NCBI GenBank assembly: GCA_964449375.1
Contig: CAYVAS010000006.1
Location: forward strand, 8,041 to 72,040
Length of the DNA: 64,000 bases
DNA from: JAFDWI01 sp964449375
GTDB lineage: Bacteria; Actinomycetota; Acidimicrobiia; Acidimicrobiales; Iamiaceae
Direction of reading: 5' to 3'
Shown: one piece after another, positions 8,316 to 17,018 of the stretch
Layout of the letters: every line of letters begins with the position of its first letter
Position numbering within the stretch: position 1 is the first letter of the stretch
Position numbers and translations under genes: made by a program
The notes under the pieces: model-generated
What the model saw: the letters and a program-made list of their open reading frames with translations, nothing else
Told to the model about the DNA's origin: nothing
Databases searched by the model: none

Positions 8316-9854
8316 ATGTACCCGGGCACCATCGCCGCCACCGACCCCGATCGGGTCGCCGTCGTCATGGCCGAGATGAACGAGCGCCTCTCCTACGGGG
8401 AACTCCACGACCGCGCCACCCGTCTGGCCAACCTTTTCTTCTCGCTCGGCCTCGAGCCCGGCGACCACGTCGCCATGTGCGCGGAGAACCAGATCCGCTT
8501 TCTCGAACTTGCCTGGGGCGCGCACTACGCGGGGCTGATCTACACCTTCGCCTCCACGCGCCTCACCGCCGAGGAACTCGCCTACATCGTCGACGACTGC
8601 GGCGCCCGGGTCTACATCGGCACCGCGGCCACCGCATCGGTGTCCGCGGACATCGTCGAGGCCACGCCCGGCGTCGAGGCCCGCTTTCTCGTGGGCGGTT
8701 CCGACGACCACCACCGCAACTACGAAGCCGCGCTCGACGACGCCTCGGACGAACCACTCGTCGACCCGGTCGCCGGGATCGACATGCTGTATTCGTCGGG
8801 GACCACCGGCCGGCCCAAGGGCGTGGCGATCCGACCCCCGGGGACGCCACTGGACACCCCCACGTCGGTCACGACGTTGGCCCAGATGCTGCTGGGCTAC
8901 GACGAAGACACCCGGTACCTCTCCCCCGCGCCCATGTACCACGCCGCACCGTTGCGCTTCAGCATGTCGGTGCAACAGTCCGGTGGGTCGATGGTGATGA
9001 TGCGCCGCTTCGACCCCGAGCGCACGCTCGCTCTCATCGAGGAGCACCGCATCACCCACACCCAGATGGTGCCGACCATGTTCCTGCGGCTGCTCAAGCT
9101 GCCCCGGGAGGTGCGCGACCGCTACGACGTGTCGTCGATGGAGATGATCGTGCACGCCGCCGCGCCCTGCCCGGTCGAGGCCAAGCGCCAGATGATCGAG
9201 TGGTTCGGCCCGGTGGTGCACGAGTACTACGCGGGCACCGAGGGCAACGGCTTCGTCTACTGCAACTCCGAGGACTGGCTGGCCCATCCGGGAACGGTGG
9301 GCCGCTCCATCCTGGGACCGGTCCACATCCTGGGACCCGACGGCGAGGCGGTGCCCACCGGCGAGACCGGCACCATCTACTTCGAGAGCTCGTCGCCCTT
9401 CGAGTACCACAACGACCCGGAGAAGACGGCGGCGTCGCGTTCGGCGGAGGGCTGGTCGACGCTGGGCGACATCGGTCGCCTCGACGAGGACGGCTTTCTG
9501 TACCTGACCGACCGGCAGGCCTACATGATCATCACCGGTGGGGTGAACGTGTACCCCCAGGAGGCCGAGAACCTGCTGTCGATGCACCCCGCGGTCGCGG
9601 ATGTGGCGGTGTTCGGCGTGCCCGACGACGAGTTCGGCGAGGCGGTCAAGGCGGTCGTGCAACCCGCCGAGGGTGTGCAGCCCGGCCCGGAACTGGCCGC
9701 CGAGCTGATCGCCCACTGCCGGGAGCATCTCGCCGACATCAAGTGCCCCCGGACCGTGGACTTCCGCGACGACCTTCCCCGGCACCCCACCGGCAAGCTC
9801 TACAAGCGACTGCTCCGTGACGAATACTGGGCGGCCGAGGACCGCAGCATCTGA
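8316..9854 (+). CDS. Acyl-CoA synthetase (AMP-binding, FadD-like)
   Basis: 512 residues, normal for an ANL-superfamily ligase. The conserved blocks appear in order: YSSGTTGRPKGVAI (P-loop, about residue 152), YYAGTEGNG (A5), WSTLGDIGRLDEDGFLYLTD (A7), RQAYMIITGGVNVYPQEAEN (A8, hinge and hairpin), and HPTGKLYKRLL with the catalytic Lys. It activates a carboxylic acid to acyl-AMP and then acyl-CoA; the substrate is not evident. The alkylsulfatase gene starts 22 nt downstream on the same strand, suggesting a two-gene unit in which the fatty acid derived from a released alcohol would be activated. Confidence 0.9.
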   Translation: MYPGTIAATDPDRVAVVMAEMNERLSYGELHDRATRLANLFFSLGLEPGDHVAMCAENQIRFLELAWGAHYAGLIYTFASTRLTAEELAYIVDDCGARVYIGTAATASVSADIVEATPGVEARFLVGGSDDHHRNYEAALDDASDEPLVDPVAGIDMLYSSGTTGRPKGVAIRPPGTPLDTPTSVTTLAQMLLGYDEDTRYLSPAPMYHAAPLRFSMSVQQSGGSMVMMRRFDPERTLALIEEHRITHTQMVPTMFLRLLKLPREVRDRYDVSSMEMIVHAAAPCPVEAKRQMIEWFGPVVHEYYAGTEGNGFVYCNSEDWLAHPGTVGRSILGPVHILGPDGEAVPTGETGTIYFESSSPFEYHNDPEKTAASRSAEGWSTLGDIGRLDEDGFLYLTDRQAYMIITGGVNVYPQEAENLLSMHPAVADVAVFGVPDDEFGEAVKAVVQPAEGVQPGPELAAELIAHCREHLADIKCPRTVDFRDDLPRHPTGKLYKRLLRDEYWAAEDRSI

Positions 9855-9876
9855 CCCGTCCCAGGAGACCCCGTCC

Positions 9877-11775
9877 ATGACCGAACCCGTCGTCAGCGAC
9901 ACCACACGGGCGTCGATCGCGGCTTCGGCCGCCGAGATGCCCTGGCACGACCGCACCGATTTCGACGACGCCACCCGCGGGTTCGTGGGCCGGGCCACCC
10001 GGCGCCAGATCACCGCTGAGGACGGTCGGGTCGTCTGGGACCTGGACGCCTATGACTTCCTGCGCCAAGTCGAACCCGAGGACGCGCCGCCCACGGCCCA
10101 CCCGTCGCTGTGGCGCCAGGGCCGGCTGCTCATCGAGGACGGACTCTTCGAGGTCACCGAGGGCATCTACCAGCTCCGCGGTTTCGACCTGTCGGTGATG
10201 ACCGTGGTCGAGACCGACGCCGGCGTCATCGTGGTCGACCCGCTGGTGTCGACCGAGACCGCGGCCGCCGCGTTCGATCTCTACACCGAGCACCGGGGGT
10301 CCCGGCCGGTGAAGGCCGTGATCTACACGCACTCGCACATCGACCACTTCGGCGGGGTCAAGGGCATCGTCGGCCAGGACGCCGTCGATGCCGGCGAGGT
10401 GCAGGTCGTCGCGCCCGAGGGGTTCATGGAGCACGCGGTGGCCGAGAACGTGTTCGCCGGGACCGCCATGGGCCGACGGGCCGGGTACATGTTCGGCGCT
10501 GCGTTGGACAAGGGCCCGGCGGGCCAGATCGGCGCGGGCCTCGGCCAGACCACCTCGACGGGCAGCCTGTCGCTGATCCCGCCCACCCACGACATCACCC
10601 ACACGGGACAGACGATGACGATCGACGGGGTGCGCATCGAGTTCCAGATCACCCCGGGCACCGAGGCGCCCGCGGAGATGAACTTCTTCTTCCCCGACCA
10701 TCGAGCGTTGTGCACCGCGGAGAACACCTCGCACGTGCTGCACAACATCCTGACCCTGCGCGGGGCGCTGGTGCGCGACGCACACGCCTGGTCGACCTAC
10801 CTCACCGAGACCATCGGCCTGTTCGGGGACCGGCTGGACTGCCTGTTCGCGTCGCACCACTGGCCCACCTGGGGGCGGGAGCGCGCCGTGGAGTTCCTGG
10901 CCATGCAGCGCGACATGTACCGCTATCTGCACGACCAGACCCTCCGCATGATGAATCAGGGGCTGACCGGCCCGGAGATTGCCGAGGCGATGCAGACCCC
11001 GCCCGCGCTGGCCGCGCAGTGGCACACGCACGGCTACTACGGGTCGGTCAGCCACAACGTCAAGGCGATCTATCAGCGCTACATGGGCTGGTACGACGCG
11101 AACCCGGCCAACCTGTGGGCGCATCCGCCCGAGGCGGCGGCGACCCGCTACGTGGCCGCCATGGGAGGGCGCGACGCCGCGCTCGGGGTCGCCCGGGGGG
11201 CCTTCGACGACGGCGACCATCGGTGGGCGGCCGAGGTCGGCAAGCACCTGGTGTTCGCCGATCCCGACGACGCCGAGGCCCGCTCGCTGCTCGCCGACAC
11301 CTTCGAACAGCTTGCCTTCGGCGCCGAGAACGGGATCTGGCGCAACGCTTTTTTGGCGGGCTCGTCCGAGTTGCGCGACGGGATCTTCGGCACCCCGACC
11401 CAGGCCACGGGCGACGTGGCGGCCGCGCTGAGTGTGGCGAACATCTTCGATGCGATGGCGATCCGGGTCGACGGACCCCGGGCGTGGGACACCCACCTGC
11501 AGATCGGGTGGTTCATTGCCGACGAGGACACGCGCCATCTGCTGGAGCTGCGCAATGGGGCGCTGCACCATCGGGTCGTCGAGTCGTTTCCCGACGGGGT
11601 TCCGGTCTTCACGCTGACCCGGCCCCTCCTGGTCGGGATCATCACCCGGACGGTCGACGCGCTCGAGGCGGTGGGTGACGGGTCGATCACCATCGAGGGG
11701 GACGGTTCGGTGCTGGGCACGTTGGTCGGCCTGCTGTCGGCTCCCGACCCCGACTTCGCGATCGTCACCCCCTGA
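9877..11775 (+). CDS. Linear primary alkylsulfatase, metallo-beta-lactamase fold (SdsA1/YjcS type)
   Basis: 632 residues, the family length. The binuclear zinc site reads THSHIDHFGG (His152, His154, Asp156, His157), later AENTSHVLHN and SHHWPTWG. Then come the dimerisation region (QGLTGPEIAEAMQTPPALAA, YHGS-like YYGSVSHNVKAIYQRY, LLADTFEQLAFGAENGIWRN) and a C-terminal SCP2-like domain (about residues 515-632) that presents the alkyl chain. These enzymes cleave sulfate from alkyl sulfates such as dodecyl sulfate. No signal peptide is obvious, so a cytoplasmic location is likely. CAGGAG lies 9 nt before the ATG at 9877. Follows the acyl-CoA synthetase closely. Confidence 0.9.
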   Translation: MTEPVVSDTTRASIAASAAEMPWHDRTDFDDATRGFVGRATRRQITAEDGRVVWDLDAYDFLRQVEPEDAPPTAHPSLWRQGRLLIEDGLFEVTEGIYQLRGFDLSVMTVVETDAGVIVVDPLVSTETAAAAFDLYTEHRGSRPVKAVIYTHSHIDHFGGVKGIVGQDAVDAGEVQVVAPEGFMEHAVAENVFAGTAMGRRAGYMFGAALDKGPAGQIGAGLGQTTSTGSLSLIPPTHDITHTGQTMTIDGVRIEFQITPGTEAPAEMNFFFPDHRALCTAENTSHVLHNILTLRGALVRDAHAWSTYLTETIGLFGDRLDCLFASHHWPTWGRERAVEFLAMQRDMYRYLHDQTLRMMNQGLTGPEIAEAMQTPPALAAQWHTHGYYGSVSHNVKAIYQRYMGWYDANPANLWAHPPEAAATRYVAAMGGRDAALGVARGAFDDGDHRWAAEVGKHLVFADPDDAEARSLLADTFEQLAFGAENGIWRNAFLAGSSELRDGIFGTPTQATGDVAAALSVANIFDAMAIRVDGPRAWDTHLQIGWFIADEDTRHLLELRNGALHHRVVESFPDGVPVFTLTRPLLVGIITRTVDALEAVGDGSITIEGDGSVLGTLVGLLSAPDPDFAIVTP

Positions 11776-11834
11776 CCCCAGCGAACTCCGGCAGCTCGCC
11801 TCCCCCCAGTTCCCCCCCCACCCCCCAACCCCAT

Positions 11835-11886
11835 CGAACTTCGGGAGCTTGCGTCGCCATAGGCCACCGAACCTCCCGAAGTTGCG
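11835..11886. repeat. Imperfect hairpin element copy B
   Basis: AACTTCGGGAG (11837-11847) pairs with CTCCCGAAGTT (11873-11883); the loop holds CGCCAT. Just upstream (11779-11797) is a degenerate arm-like CGAACTCCGGCAGCTCGCC. It shares arm and loop sequence with copies at 6750 and 14861. Position after the alkylsulfatase fits a terminator role, but there is no T tract. Confidence 0.65.
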
Positions 11887-11922
11887 ATGCGGGGGCGGCG
11901 AGGGTAGACGAATCGGTGCGGT

Positions 11923-11948
11923 AACTGTACCGTCCGGTCGGTAGAGTT
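11923..11948. promoter_or_regulatory. TetR-type operator over the pump promoter
   Basis: The palindrome TACCGTCCGGTCGGTA (11928-11943) is extended by AACT and AGTT at both sides, giving a 26-bp near-perfect dyad. It overlaps the TAGAGT -10 (11942-11947), which lies exactly 6 nt before the GTG at 11954. A repressor bound here would block initiation. The TetR gene is the second gene of the same unit, so it should control itself and the pump. Confidence 0.75.
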
Positions 11949-11953
11949 TCCGG

Positions 11954-13459
11954 GTGCTCACGACCTCGAACCGGCGCTGGTGGGCGCTGGCGGTGCTGAT
12001 GCTGCCGGTGTTGCTCATCTCGATGGACGCCACGATCCTGGGCTTCGCCGTGCCGGTGCTGTCCGAGCAGCTCGGCCCCACCAGCACCCAGTTGCTGTGG
12101 ATCGTCGACATCTACTCGTTCGTGCTCGCCGGGTTGCTGGTGACCATGGGAGTGCTGGGCGACCGGATCGGCCGGCGTCGCCTTCTGTTGATCGGCGCTG
12201 CCGGGTTCTCCGCGGCGTCGCTGATCGCCGCGTTCTCGACCAGCGCGGGCATGTTGATGGTCGCCCGTGCCCTGCTCGGCCTGGCCGGATCGACGCTCAT
12301 GCCCTCCACGCTGTCGTTGATCCGCAACATCTTTCCCGACGACCGCGAACGACAGACCGCGATCGCGCTGTGGGCCACCGCCTTCGCCGTGGGCACGACG
12401 CTCGGGCCGATCCTGGGCGGCGTGCTGCTGGAGCACTTCTGGTGGGGTTCGATCTTCATCGTCAACGTTCCGGTCACCCTGGTGCTGGTGGTGGCGGCGC
12501 CCCGGCTCATCGACGAGTCCCGGGACCCGAGCCCGGGCCGGTTCGACCTGGCCAGCGTGGCGTTGTCGATGGCCACCATGTTCCCGGTCATCTGGGCACT
12601 CAAGTCCTTCGCCGCATATGGCGCGTCCCGCTCCTCCGCGGTGTGGCTGGGTGTCGGGATCGTGGCCGGTGTGGCCTTCGTGCGTCGTCAACGTCGCCTC
12701 GCCGACCCGATGATCGACGTGGGACTGTTCCGTCTCCCGCTGTTCCGCATGGCGGTGACGGGCAACCTGGTGTCGTGTTTCGCGCTGGCCGGTTCGTTGT
12801 TCATGATCACCCAGTACCTGCAGTTGGTGCTGGGGTTGTCGGCCCTGGCCGCCGGGGTCGCGCTATTGCCGTCGTCGCTGCTCGCGGCCATCGCGATGCT
12901 GGCCTCACCGGCCGCGGCGCGCCGCTTCGGGATCTTCGCGGTGATCGCCGTGGGACTCGGCGCGGGAGCGGTCGGCTTCGTGCTGTTGACCCTGCTGCAT
13001 GCCTCGGCGTCGCCGGTCCTGGCGGTGGCGGCGGTCGCCGTGTTGAACGCCGGGGTCAGCGCCGCGATGACCGTGGCGGTCGACGGCATACTGGTGGTGG
13101 TGCCACCGGAACGGGCCGGGGCCGGCGCGGCGGTGTCGGAGACGGCGAACGAGCTGGGCATCGCGCTGGGCACCGCGATCCTGGGCAGCATCCTGACCGC
13201 GCTGTACCGACCGCGCATCGACGCGCTCGACGCGCCGGGTGCGTCGTTGGACGTCGCTCGCGAATCGTTGGGCGCCGCCATCGTGGCGTCGCGCCAGGTT
13301 TCCGACCAGGCAGCAGCGGTGCTGGCCGACGGCGCGCGGGCGGCGTTCCTGGCCGGGATCGACACCGCCAGCGTGGTGGGCGCGGTGGCTCTGGGGGTCG
13401 TCGCGGTGTGGGCGGCGCTCGGCGAGCGCGCCCGACGACGGACGATGCAGAGGACCTGA
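11954..13459 (+). CDS. MFS multidrug transporter, DHA2 family
   Basis: 501 residues with about 14 membrane segments. N-terminal DHA2 features: DATILGFAVPVLSEQLGP, QLLWIVDIYSFVLAGLLVTM and the loop GDRIGRRR; a second signature, AVGTTLGPILGGVLLEHF, marks the helix-5 antiporter motif. It should export hydrophobic or cationic compounds with proton antiport. GTG is the start because a TAGAGT -10 lies 6 nt before it (leaderless), overlapped by a TetR operator. The next gene, a TetR repressor, begins 1 nt after the stop, so this is a classic self-regulated pump operon. Substrate unknown. Confidence 0.9.
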   Translation: MLTTSNRRWWALAVLMLPVLLISMDATILGFAVPVLSEQLGPTSTQLLWIVDIYSFVLAGLLVTMGVLGDRIGRRRLLLIGAAGFSAASLIAAFSTSAGMLMVARALLGLAGSTLMPSTLSLIRNIFPDDRERQTAIALWATAFAVGTTLGPILGGVLLEHFWWGSIFIVNVPVTLVLVVAAPRLIDESRDPSPGRFDLASVALSMATMFPVIWALKSFAAYGASRSSAVWLGVGIVAGVAFVRRQRRLADPMIDVGLFRLPLFRMAVTGNLVSCFALAGSLFMITQYLQLVLGLSALAAGVALLPSSLLAAIAMLASPAAARRFGIFAVIAVGLGAGAVGFVLLTLLHASASPVLAVAAVAVLNAGVSAAMTVAVDGILVVVPPERAGAGAAVSETANELGIALGTAILGSILTALYRPRIDALDAPGASLDVARESLGAAIVASRQVSDQAAAVLADGARAAFLAGIDTASVVGAVALGVVAVWAALGERARRRTMQRT

Positions 13460-13460
13460 G

Positions 13461-13967
13461 ATGGCCAGACCTTCGAGTCGCGAGCTGATCCTGGACGCGT
13501 TCGAGACGATCCTGACCCGGCACGGCGCCGGCGAGGCGACGCTCGAGTCGATCGCCGAGTCCGCCGGGGTGTCCAAGGGCGGGCTGTTGTACCACTTCGG
13601 GTCCAAGGACGAACTGGCCGCCGCCTTCGGGGAACGGCTTTTGGCACGGGTCGACGCGGTCGTGGCGGGCGCGCCCACCGGGGCGGCCGCGGTGGTCCGG
13701 TGGTATCTGGACCCCGAACCGACCGGTGCGGACGAGGCCCGCCTGTGGCGTTCGATCGTGGCGGGACTCCACGGTGTGGACGCCGGGCTGGACGACGCGA
13801 TCCGCGAGGCGTTCGTCCGGTACGCGCAGCCGCTGGAGGTCCTGGAACCGGAACTTGCCGAACAGGTCCGCCTCGTGGGCGACGGTCTCTTCCTGAACTC
13901 GCTGCTCGGCGTCCGGCCTCAGCCCGAACTCGAAGCGATCGTCGACGAGCTCGCAGCGCGCGCCTGA
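13461..13967 (+). CDS. TetR-family repressor of the upstream MFS pump
   Basis: 168 residues. The N-terminal DNA-binding domain is typical: SSRELILDAFETILTRHG, then the helix-turn-helix TLESIAESAGVSKGGLLYHF followed by GSKDELAAAFGERLL. The smaller C-terminal half is the ligand and dimer domain. It starts 1 nt after the MFS stop codon, with AGAGGA just upstream within the MFS end, so it is co-translated. The dyad at 11923-11948 is its likely operator. It is short for the family (usually 190-220), mainly in the ligand domain, which is the only odd point. Confidence 0.9.
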   Translation: MARPSSRELILDAFETILTRHGAGEATLESIAESAGVSKGGLLYHFGSKDELAAAFGERLLARVDAVVAGAPTGAAAVVRWYLDPEPTGADEARLWRSIVAGLHGVDAGLDDAIREAFVRYAQPLEVLEPELAEQVRLVGDGLFLNSLLGVRPQPELEAIVDELAARA

Positions 13968-13977
13968 CCGGAGCGGA

Positions 13978-14000
13978 GCGGTCCCCCGGACCGGGACCGC
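13978..14000 (+). terminator. Hairpin after the TetR gene
   Basis: GCGGTCCC (13978-13985) and GGGACCGC (13993-14000) form an 8-bp perfect stem with a 7-nt loop, 10 nt after the TetR stop. No T tract follows. Confidence 0.5.
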
Positions 14001-14192
14001 GCGCTGGGCATCCGTTCACGCACCGAACTCTGCCGAGCCTTCGACGCCTCCCGGAATAGTTGACCACCGGCGCCGGTTCGACGTTCCCGATTGGTCGAAA
14101 TCGCTGCGGGTAGCCTCTGGACGATCGGGCACGGGAATGCGTCCCGCGTACCCGAGGCGTGATCTCGGCACCACCCGACGAAAGGGGCGGAC

Positions 14193-14855
14193 GTGACCTA
14201 CCAAGATGCGGTCATCGGTGCAGTGGCGATCCTGGTGGGGGCGTTGTTCTGCTTCCGGGGCGCGGTCGCGATGCGGGTGGTGATCGCCCTCTGGGGTGCA
14301 CTCGCCGGGTTCGTGCTCGGCGCGGGCGCCGTCGCGGCCTTTGCGGGGACCGGCTTTCTGAGCACCCTGCTGGGTTGGCTCGTCGGTCTGATCGTGGCCT
14401 TGGTGTTCGCCGCGGTGGCGTATCTGTTCTACGAGGTGGCCGTGATCATGGCGATGGCCGCGATCGGTTTCGCGCTCGGCACCACCGTCATGGCGGTGCT
14501 CGGGGTGAACTGGTCGTGGGCGGTCATCGTGGTCGGCGTGCTCGTCGGGGTACTCCTGGCGGTGATCACCCTGGCGTTGGATCTGCCGATGCTGCTGCTG
14601 GTGCTGCTGAGCGCGTTCGGCGGAGCGAGCGCGATCGTGACCGGCATCATGCTGCTGGCCGGCACTGTGGACGCCGACGGGTTCACCCGCGTCGCGGCCG
14701 CGGACGAACTGGCGACCTCGTGGTGGTGGTACGCGCTGTACCTGGGTCTGGCGATCCTGGGCATCGTCGCCCAGTTGCGTTTCGTCGGTTCGGTGCGCGG
14801 CTCGGTCCGCGACGGCTGGGATCTCGACGGCAGGGACCGCGCCCGGGTCGAATGA
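14193..14855 (+). CDS. DUF4203-type multi-pass membrane protein
   Basis: 220 residues and seven or so closely packed hydrophobic helices rich in Gly and Ala (for example GAVAILVGALFCFRG and LVGLIVALVFAAVAYLFYE). It ends in a short charged tail. It resembles the TMEM198/DUF4203 group, whose bacterial role is unknown. The GTG start has a good ribosome-binding site (AAAGGGGCGG). A TAGCCT hexamer at 14114-14119 could be a -10 with a leader of about 70 nt. Directly after the stop lies the strong intrinsic terminator at 14861-14917, so it is a single-gene unit. Confidence 0.75.
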   Translation: MTYQDAVIGAVAILVGALFCFRGAVAMRVVIALWGALAGFVLGAGAVAAFAGTGFLSTLLGWLVGLIVALVFAAVAYLFYEVAVIMAMAAIGFALGTTVMAVLGVNWSWAVIVVGVLVGVLLAVITLALDLPMLLLVLLSAFGGASAIVTGIMLLAGTVDADGFTRVAAADELATSWWWYALYLGLAILGIVAQLRFVGSVRGSVRDGWDLDGRDRARVE

Positions 14856-14860
14856 TGGCG

Positions 14861-14917
14861 AACTTCGGGAGGTTGCTTCGCCATGGGCGACGCAACCTCC
14901 CGAAGTTGCATTTTTTT
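14861..14917 (+). terminator. Intrinsic terminator with T7 tract; hairpin element copy C
   Basis: AACTTCGGGAGGTTGC (14861-14876) pairs perfectly with 14892-14907. The loop carries TCGCCATGGGCGA, which can extend the stem, and seven T residues follow at 14911-14917. It is a complete rho-independent terminator for the gene ending at 14855, and it matches the arm and loop of the elements at 6750 and 11835. Confidence 0.85.
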
Positions 14918-15030
14918 GGGGGCGCGTTCGGGGGTGGGCCGTAGGCCGGCGCGTTCGGGGTGGGGTTGCGGGGATGGGGTCGAGCCGGGCAAGATTGACT
15001 CAGCTTGAGCTTTATTTCGGAGGCTCGTCC

Positions 15031-16380
15031 ATGACCACGGCGCTGTACACCGATCGCTACGAGTACACGATGGCGACCGCGGCCCACGCCTCGGAGGTCG
15101 CGGACGCAACGGCGGTCTTCGAGTTGTTCGCCCGTGAGTTGCCCGTGGGCCGCCGCTACGGCGTGGCCGCCGGGATTCCCCGAGCCGTCGACGCCATCTC
15201 CCGGTTCCGCTTCGACGATGCGACCCTCGCCTGGCTGGTCGACTCGGGCGCGATCACCCCCGCGGTGGCCCGCCGCCTGGAGCGCTGGCGCTTCACCGGT
15301 GACGTGTGGGGCTACCCCGAGGGTGACGTGTACTTTCCGCACTCACCGGTGCTGGCCGTGCGCGCTCCCTTCGCGGACGCCACCCTGCTCGAGACGGTGC
15401 TGCTGTCGATCCTCAACCACGACTCCGCCGTCGCCGCCGCGGGGGCCCGGATGGTGAGCGCCGCCCGAGCCGCGCCCCACCCGATCTCGCTGGCCGAGTT
15501 CGGCGCCCGCCGCACCCACGAGGAGGCGGCCGTCGCCGCGGCGCGGGCGGCCTATCTGGTCGGCTTCGACGCCACCGCCACCCTCGAGGCCGGGCGCCGC
15601 CACGGCATCCCGACCGTGGGCACGGCAGCCCACTCGTTCACCCTGGCCCACGCCAGCGAGGCCGACGCCTTCGGCGCCCAGTACGACACCTTCGGCACCG
15701 GTACCTCGGTGCTCGTCGACACCTACGACATCGTCGGCGCCATCGACGCGGCCGTCCACGAGGCCCGCCGCCGGGGTGCTCCCGGGCCGGGGGCGATCCG
15801 TATCGACTCGGGCGAGCTGCTCCAGGTCACCACCGCGGCGCGCCGCCAGCTCGACGACCTGGGCGCCACCACCACCCGCATCCTGGTGTCCGGAGACATG
15901 GACGAATACCGCATCGCCGACCTCGTCGCCCACCACGCGCCCGTCGACGCCTACGGCATCGGCGCCCGGCTGGTCACCGGTTCGGGGCACCCGGCCGCGG
16001 GGTTCGTCTACAAGCTGGTGGCCATCGAACGCCACGGCCGCATGGAACCGGTTGCCAAGATCAGCCTCAACAAGGCGTCGCGGGGCGGGATCAAGCGGGT
16101 CCACCGACACGTCGACGACCACGGCATGCTGCGCGCGGAGTCCTTCGAGGTGCTCGACGGCGCAGCGGACGCGACCGACCCGACCTCCGGCGGCCACCAG
16201 ATTCCCTACATCGTGCAGGGCGAGCTCACCGACGCCGCCACCGACGACCTGGGCGCCTCCCGGGCCCGGTGCGCGGCGACGCTGGCGACCCTGCCCCCGT
16301 CCGCCCATGCCATCGCTGCCGGTGAACCGCACCTGGTCGCCACCGAGGTGCCCCGCGAACCGGCGTTGTCGATGGCCTGA
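15031..16380 (+). CDS. pncB: Nicotinate phosphoribosyltransferase
   Basis: 449 residues. It makes nicotinate mononucleotide from nicotinate and PRPP, the entry step of the Preiss-Handler NAD salvage route. NAPRTase landmarks: TDRYEYTMATAA at the N-terminus, ISLAEFGARRTHEEAAVAAA with the phosphate-binding region, TVGTAAHSFTLAHASEADAF, IRIDSGELLQVTTAAR, VSGDMDEYRIADLV, and GYG-like YGIGARLVTGSGHPAAGFVYKL. GGAGG sits 8 nt before the ATG at 15031; an extension to 14974 adds residues upstream of that site and is not supported. It is followed by pncA (21 nt) and nrtR, forming a coherent NAD operon. Confidence 0.93.
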   Translation: MTTALYTDRYEYTMATAAHASEVADATAVFELFARELPVGRRYGVAAGIPRAVDAISRFRFDDATLAWLVDSGAITPAVARRLERWRFTGDVWGYPEGDVYFPHSPVLAVRAPFADATLLETVLLSILNHDSAVAAAGARMVSAARAAPHPISLAEFGARRTHEEAAVAAARAAYLVGFDATATLEAGRRHGIPTVGTAAHSFTLAHASEADAFGAQYDTFGTGTSVLVDTYDIVGAIDAAVHEARRRGAPGPGAIRIDSGELLQVTTAARRQLDDLGATTTRILVSGDMDEYRIADLVAHHAPVDAYGIGARLVTGSGHPAAGFVYKLVAIERHGRMEPVAKISLNKASRGGIKRVHRHVDDHGMLRAESFEVLDGAADATDPTSGGHQIPYIVQGELTDAATDDLGASRARCAATLATLPPSAHAIAAGEPHLVATEVPREPALSMA

Positions 16381-16401
16381 GCCCGAGGAAAGGAACCCCT
16401 C

Positions 16402-17013
16402 ATGTCCGATCCCACTCCCCAACCCCAGCCCCAACCACGGCGGGCCCTGCTCGTGGTCGACGTGCAGAACGACTTCTGCGAGGGCGGTTCGCTGGCCGTG
16501 GAAGGTGGCGCCGCCTGCGTCGCCGCGATCGACGCCCACGTGCGCGCCCATCGCGACGAGTACCAGACCGTGATCGCCTCGGCGGACTGGCACATCGAAC
16601 CCGGTGACCATTTCGCCTCCGCCCAGGGCACCGAACCCGACTTCGTCGACACGTGGCCGGACCACTGTGTGGCGGGCACCACCGGCGCCGAGTTCCACTC
16701 GGCGTTCACCGCCGTCGACGAGGGTCTGGTCGACCATGTGGTGCGCAAGGGCCAGCACACCGCGGCCTACTCGGCGTTCGAGGGCGCGACCGAGGACGGC
16801 CGCACCCTGGTGGATCTGCTCGAGGCCGCCGGGGTCACTCGGATCGACGTGTGCGGGATCGCCACGTCCCACTGTGTGAAGGACTCGTCGGCCGACGCGC
16901 TGGTGCTGGACTACAACCCGACGGTGCTGGCAGATCTGACCGTGGGGGTGTCGCCCACCCTGCGCCTCGAGGCACTCGCCGAACTGGCCGACAAGGGCGT
17001 CGCGATCGCCTGA
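16402..17013 (+). CDS. pncA: Nicotinamidase
   Basis: 203 residues. It deamidates nicotinamide to nicotinate, the substrate of the upstream PncB. The isochorismatase-fold catalytic triad is visible: Asp in LLVVDVQNDFCEGGSL, Lys in VRKGQHTAAYSAF, and Cys in CGIATSHCVKDSS. The metal site is the Asp and His of SADWH. A short Pro/Gln-rich stretch precedes the fold. AGGAAAGGA provides a ribosome-binding site. The homologue is the pyrazinamide-activating enzyme in mycobacteria. It forms an operon with pncB and nrtR. Confidence 0.93.
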   Translation: MSDPTPQPQPQPRRALLVVDVQNDFCEGGSLAVEGGAACVAAIDAHVRAHRDEYQTVIASADWHIEPGDHFASAQGTEPDFVDTWPDHCVAGTTGAEFHSAFTAVDEGLVDHVVRKGQHTAAYSAFEGATEDGRTLVDLLEAAGVTRIDVCGIATSHCVKDSSADALVLDYNPTVLADLTVGVSPTLRLEALAELADKGVAIA

Positions 17014-17018
17014 GGGCC

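Noticed and set aside
14999..15009. CTCA-GCT-TGAG dyad upstream of pncB as NrtR operator
   Set aside because: Only four bases per arm and no extension or second copy; expected often by chance.
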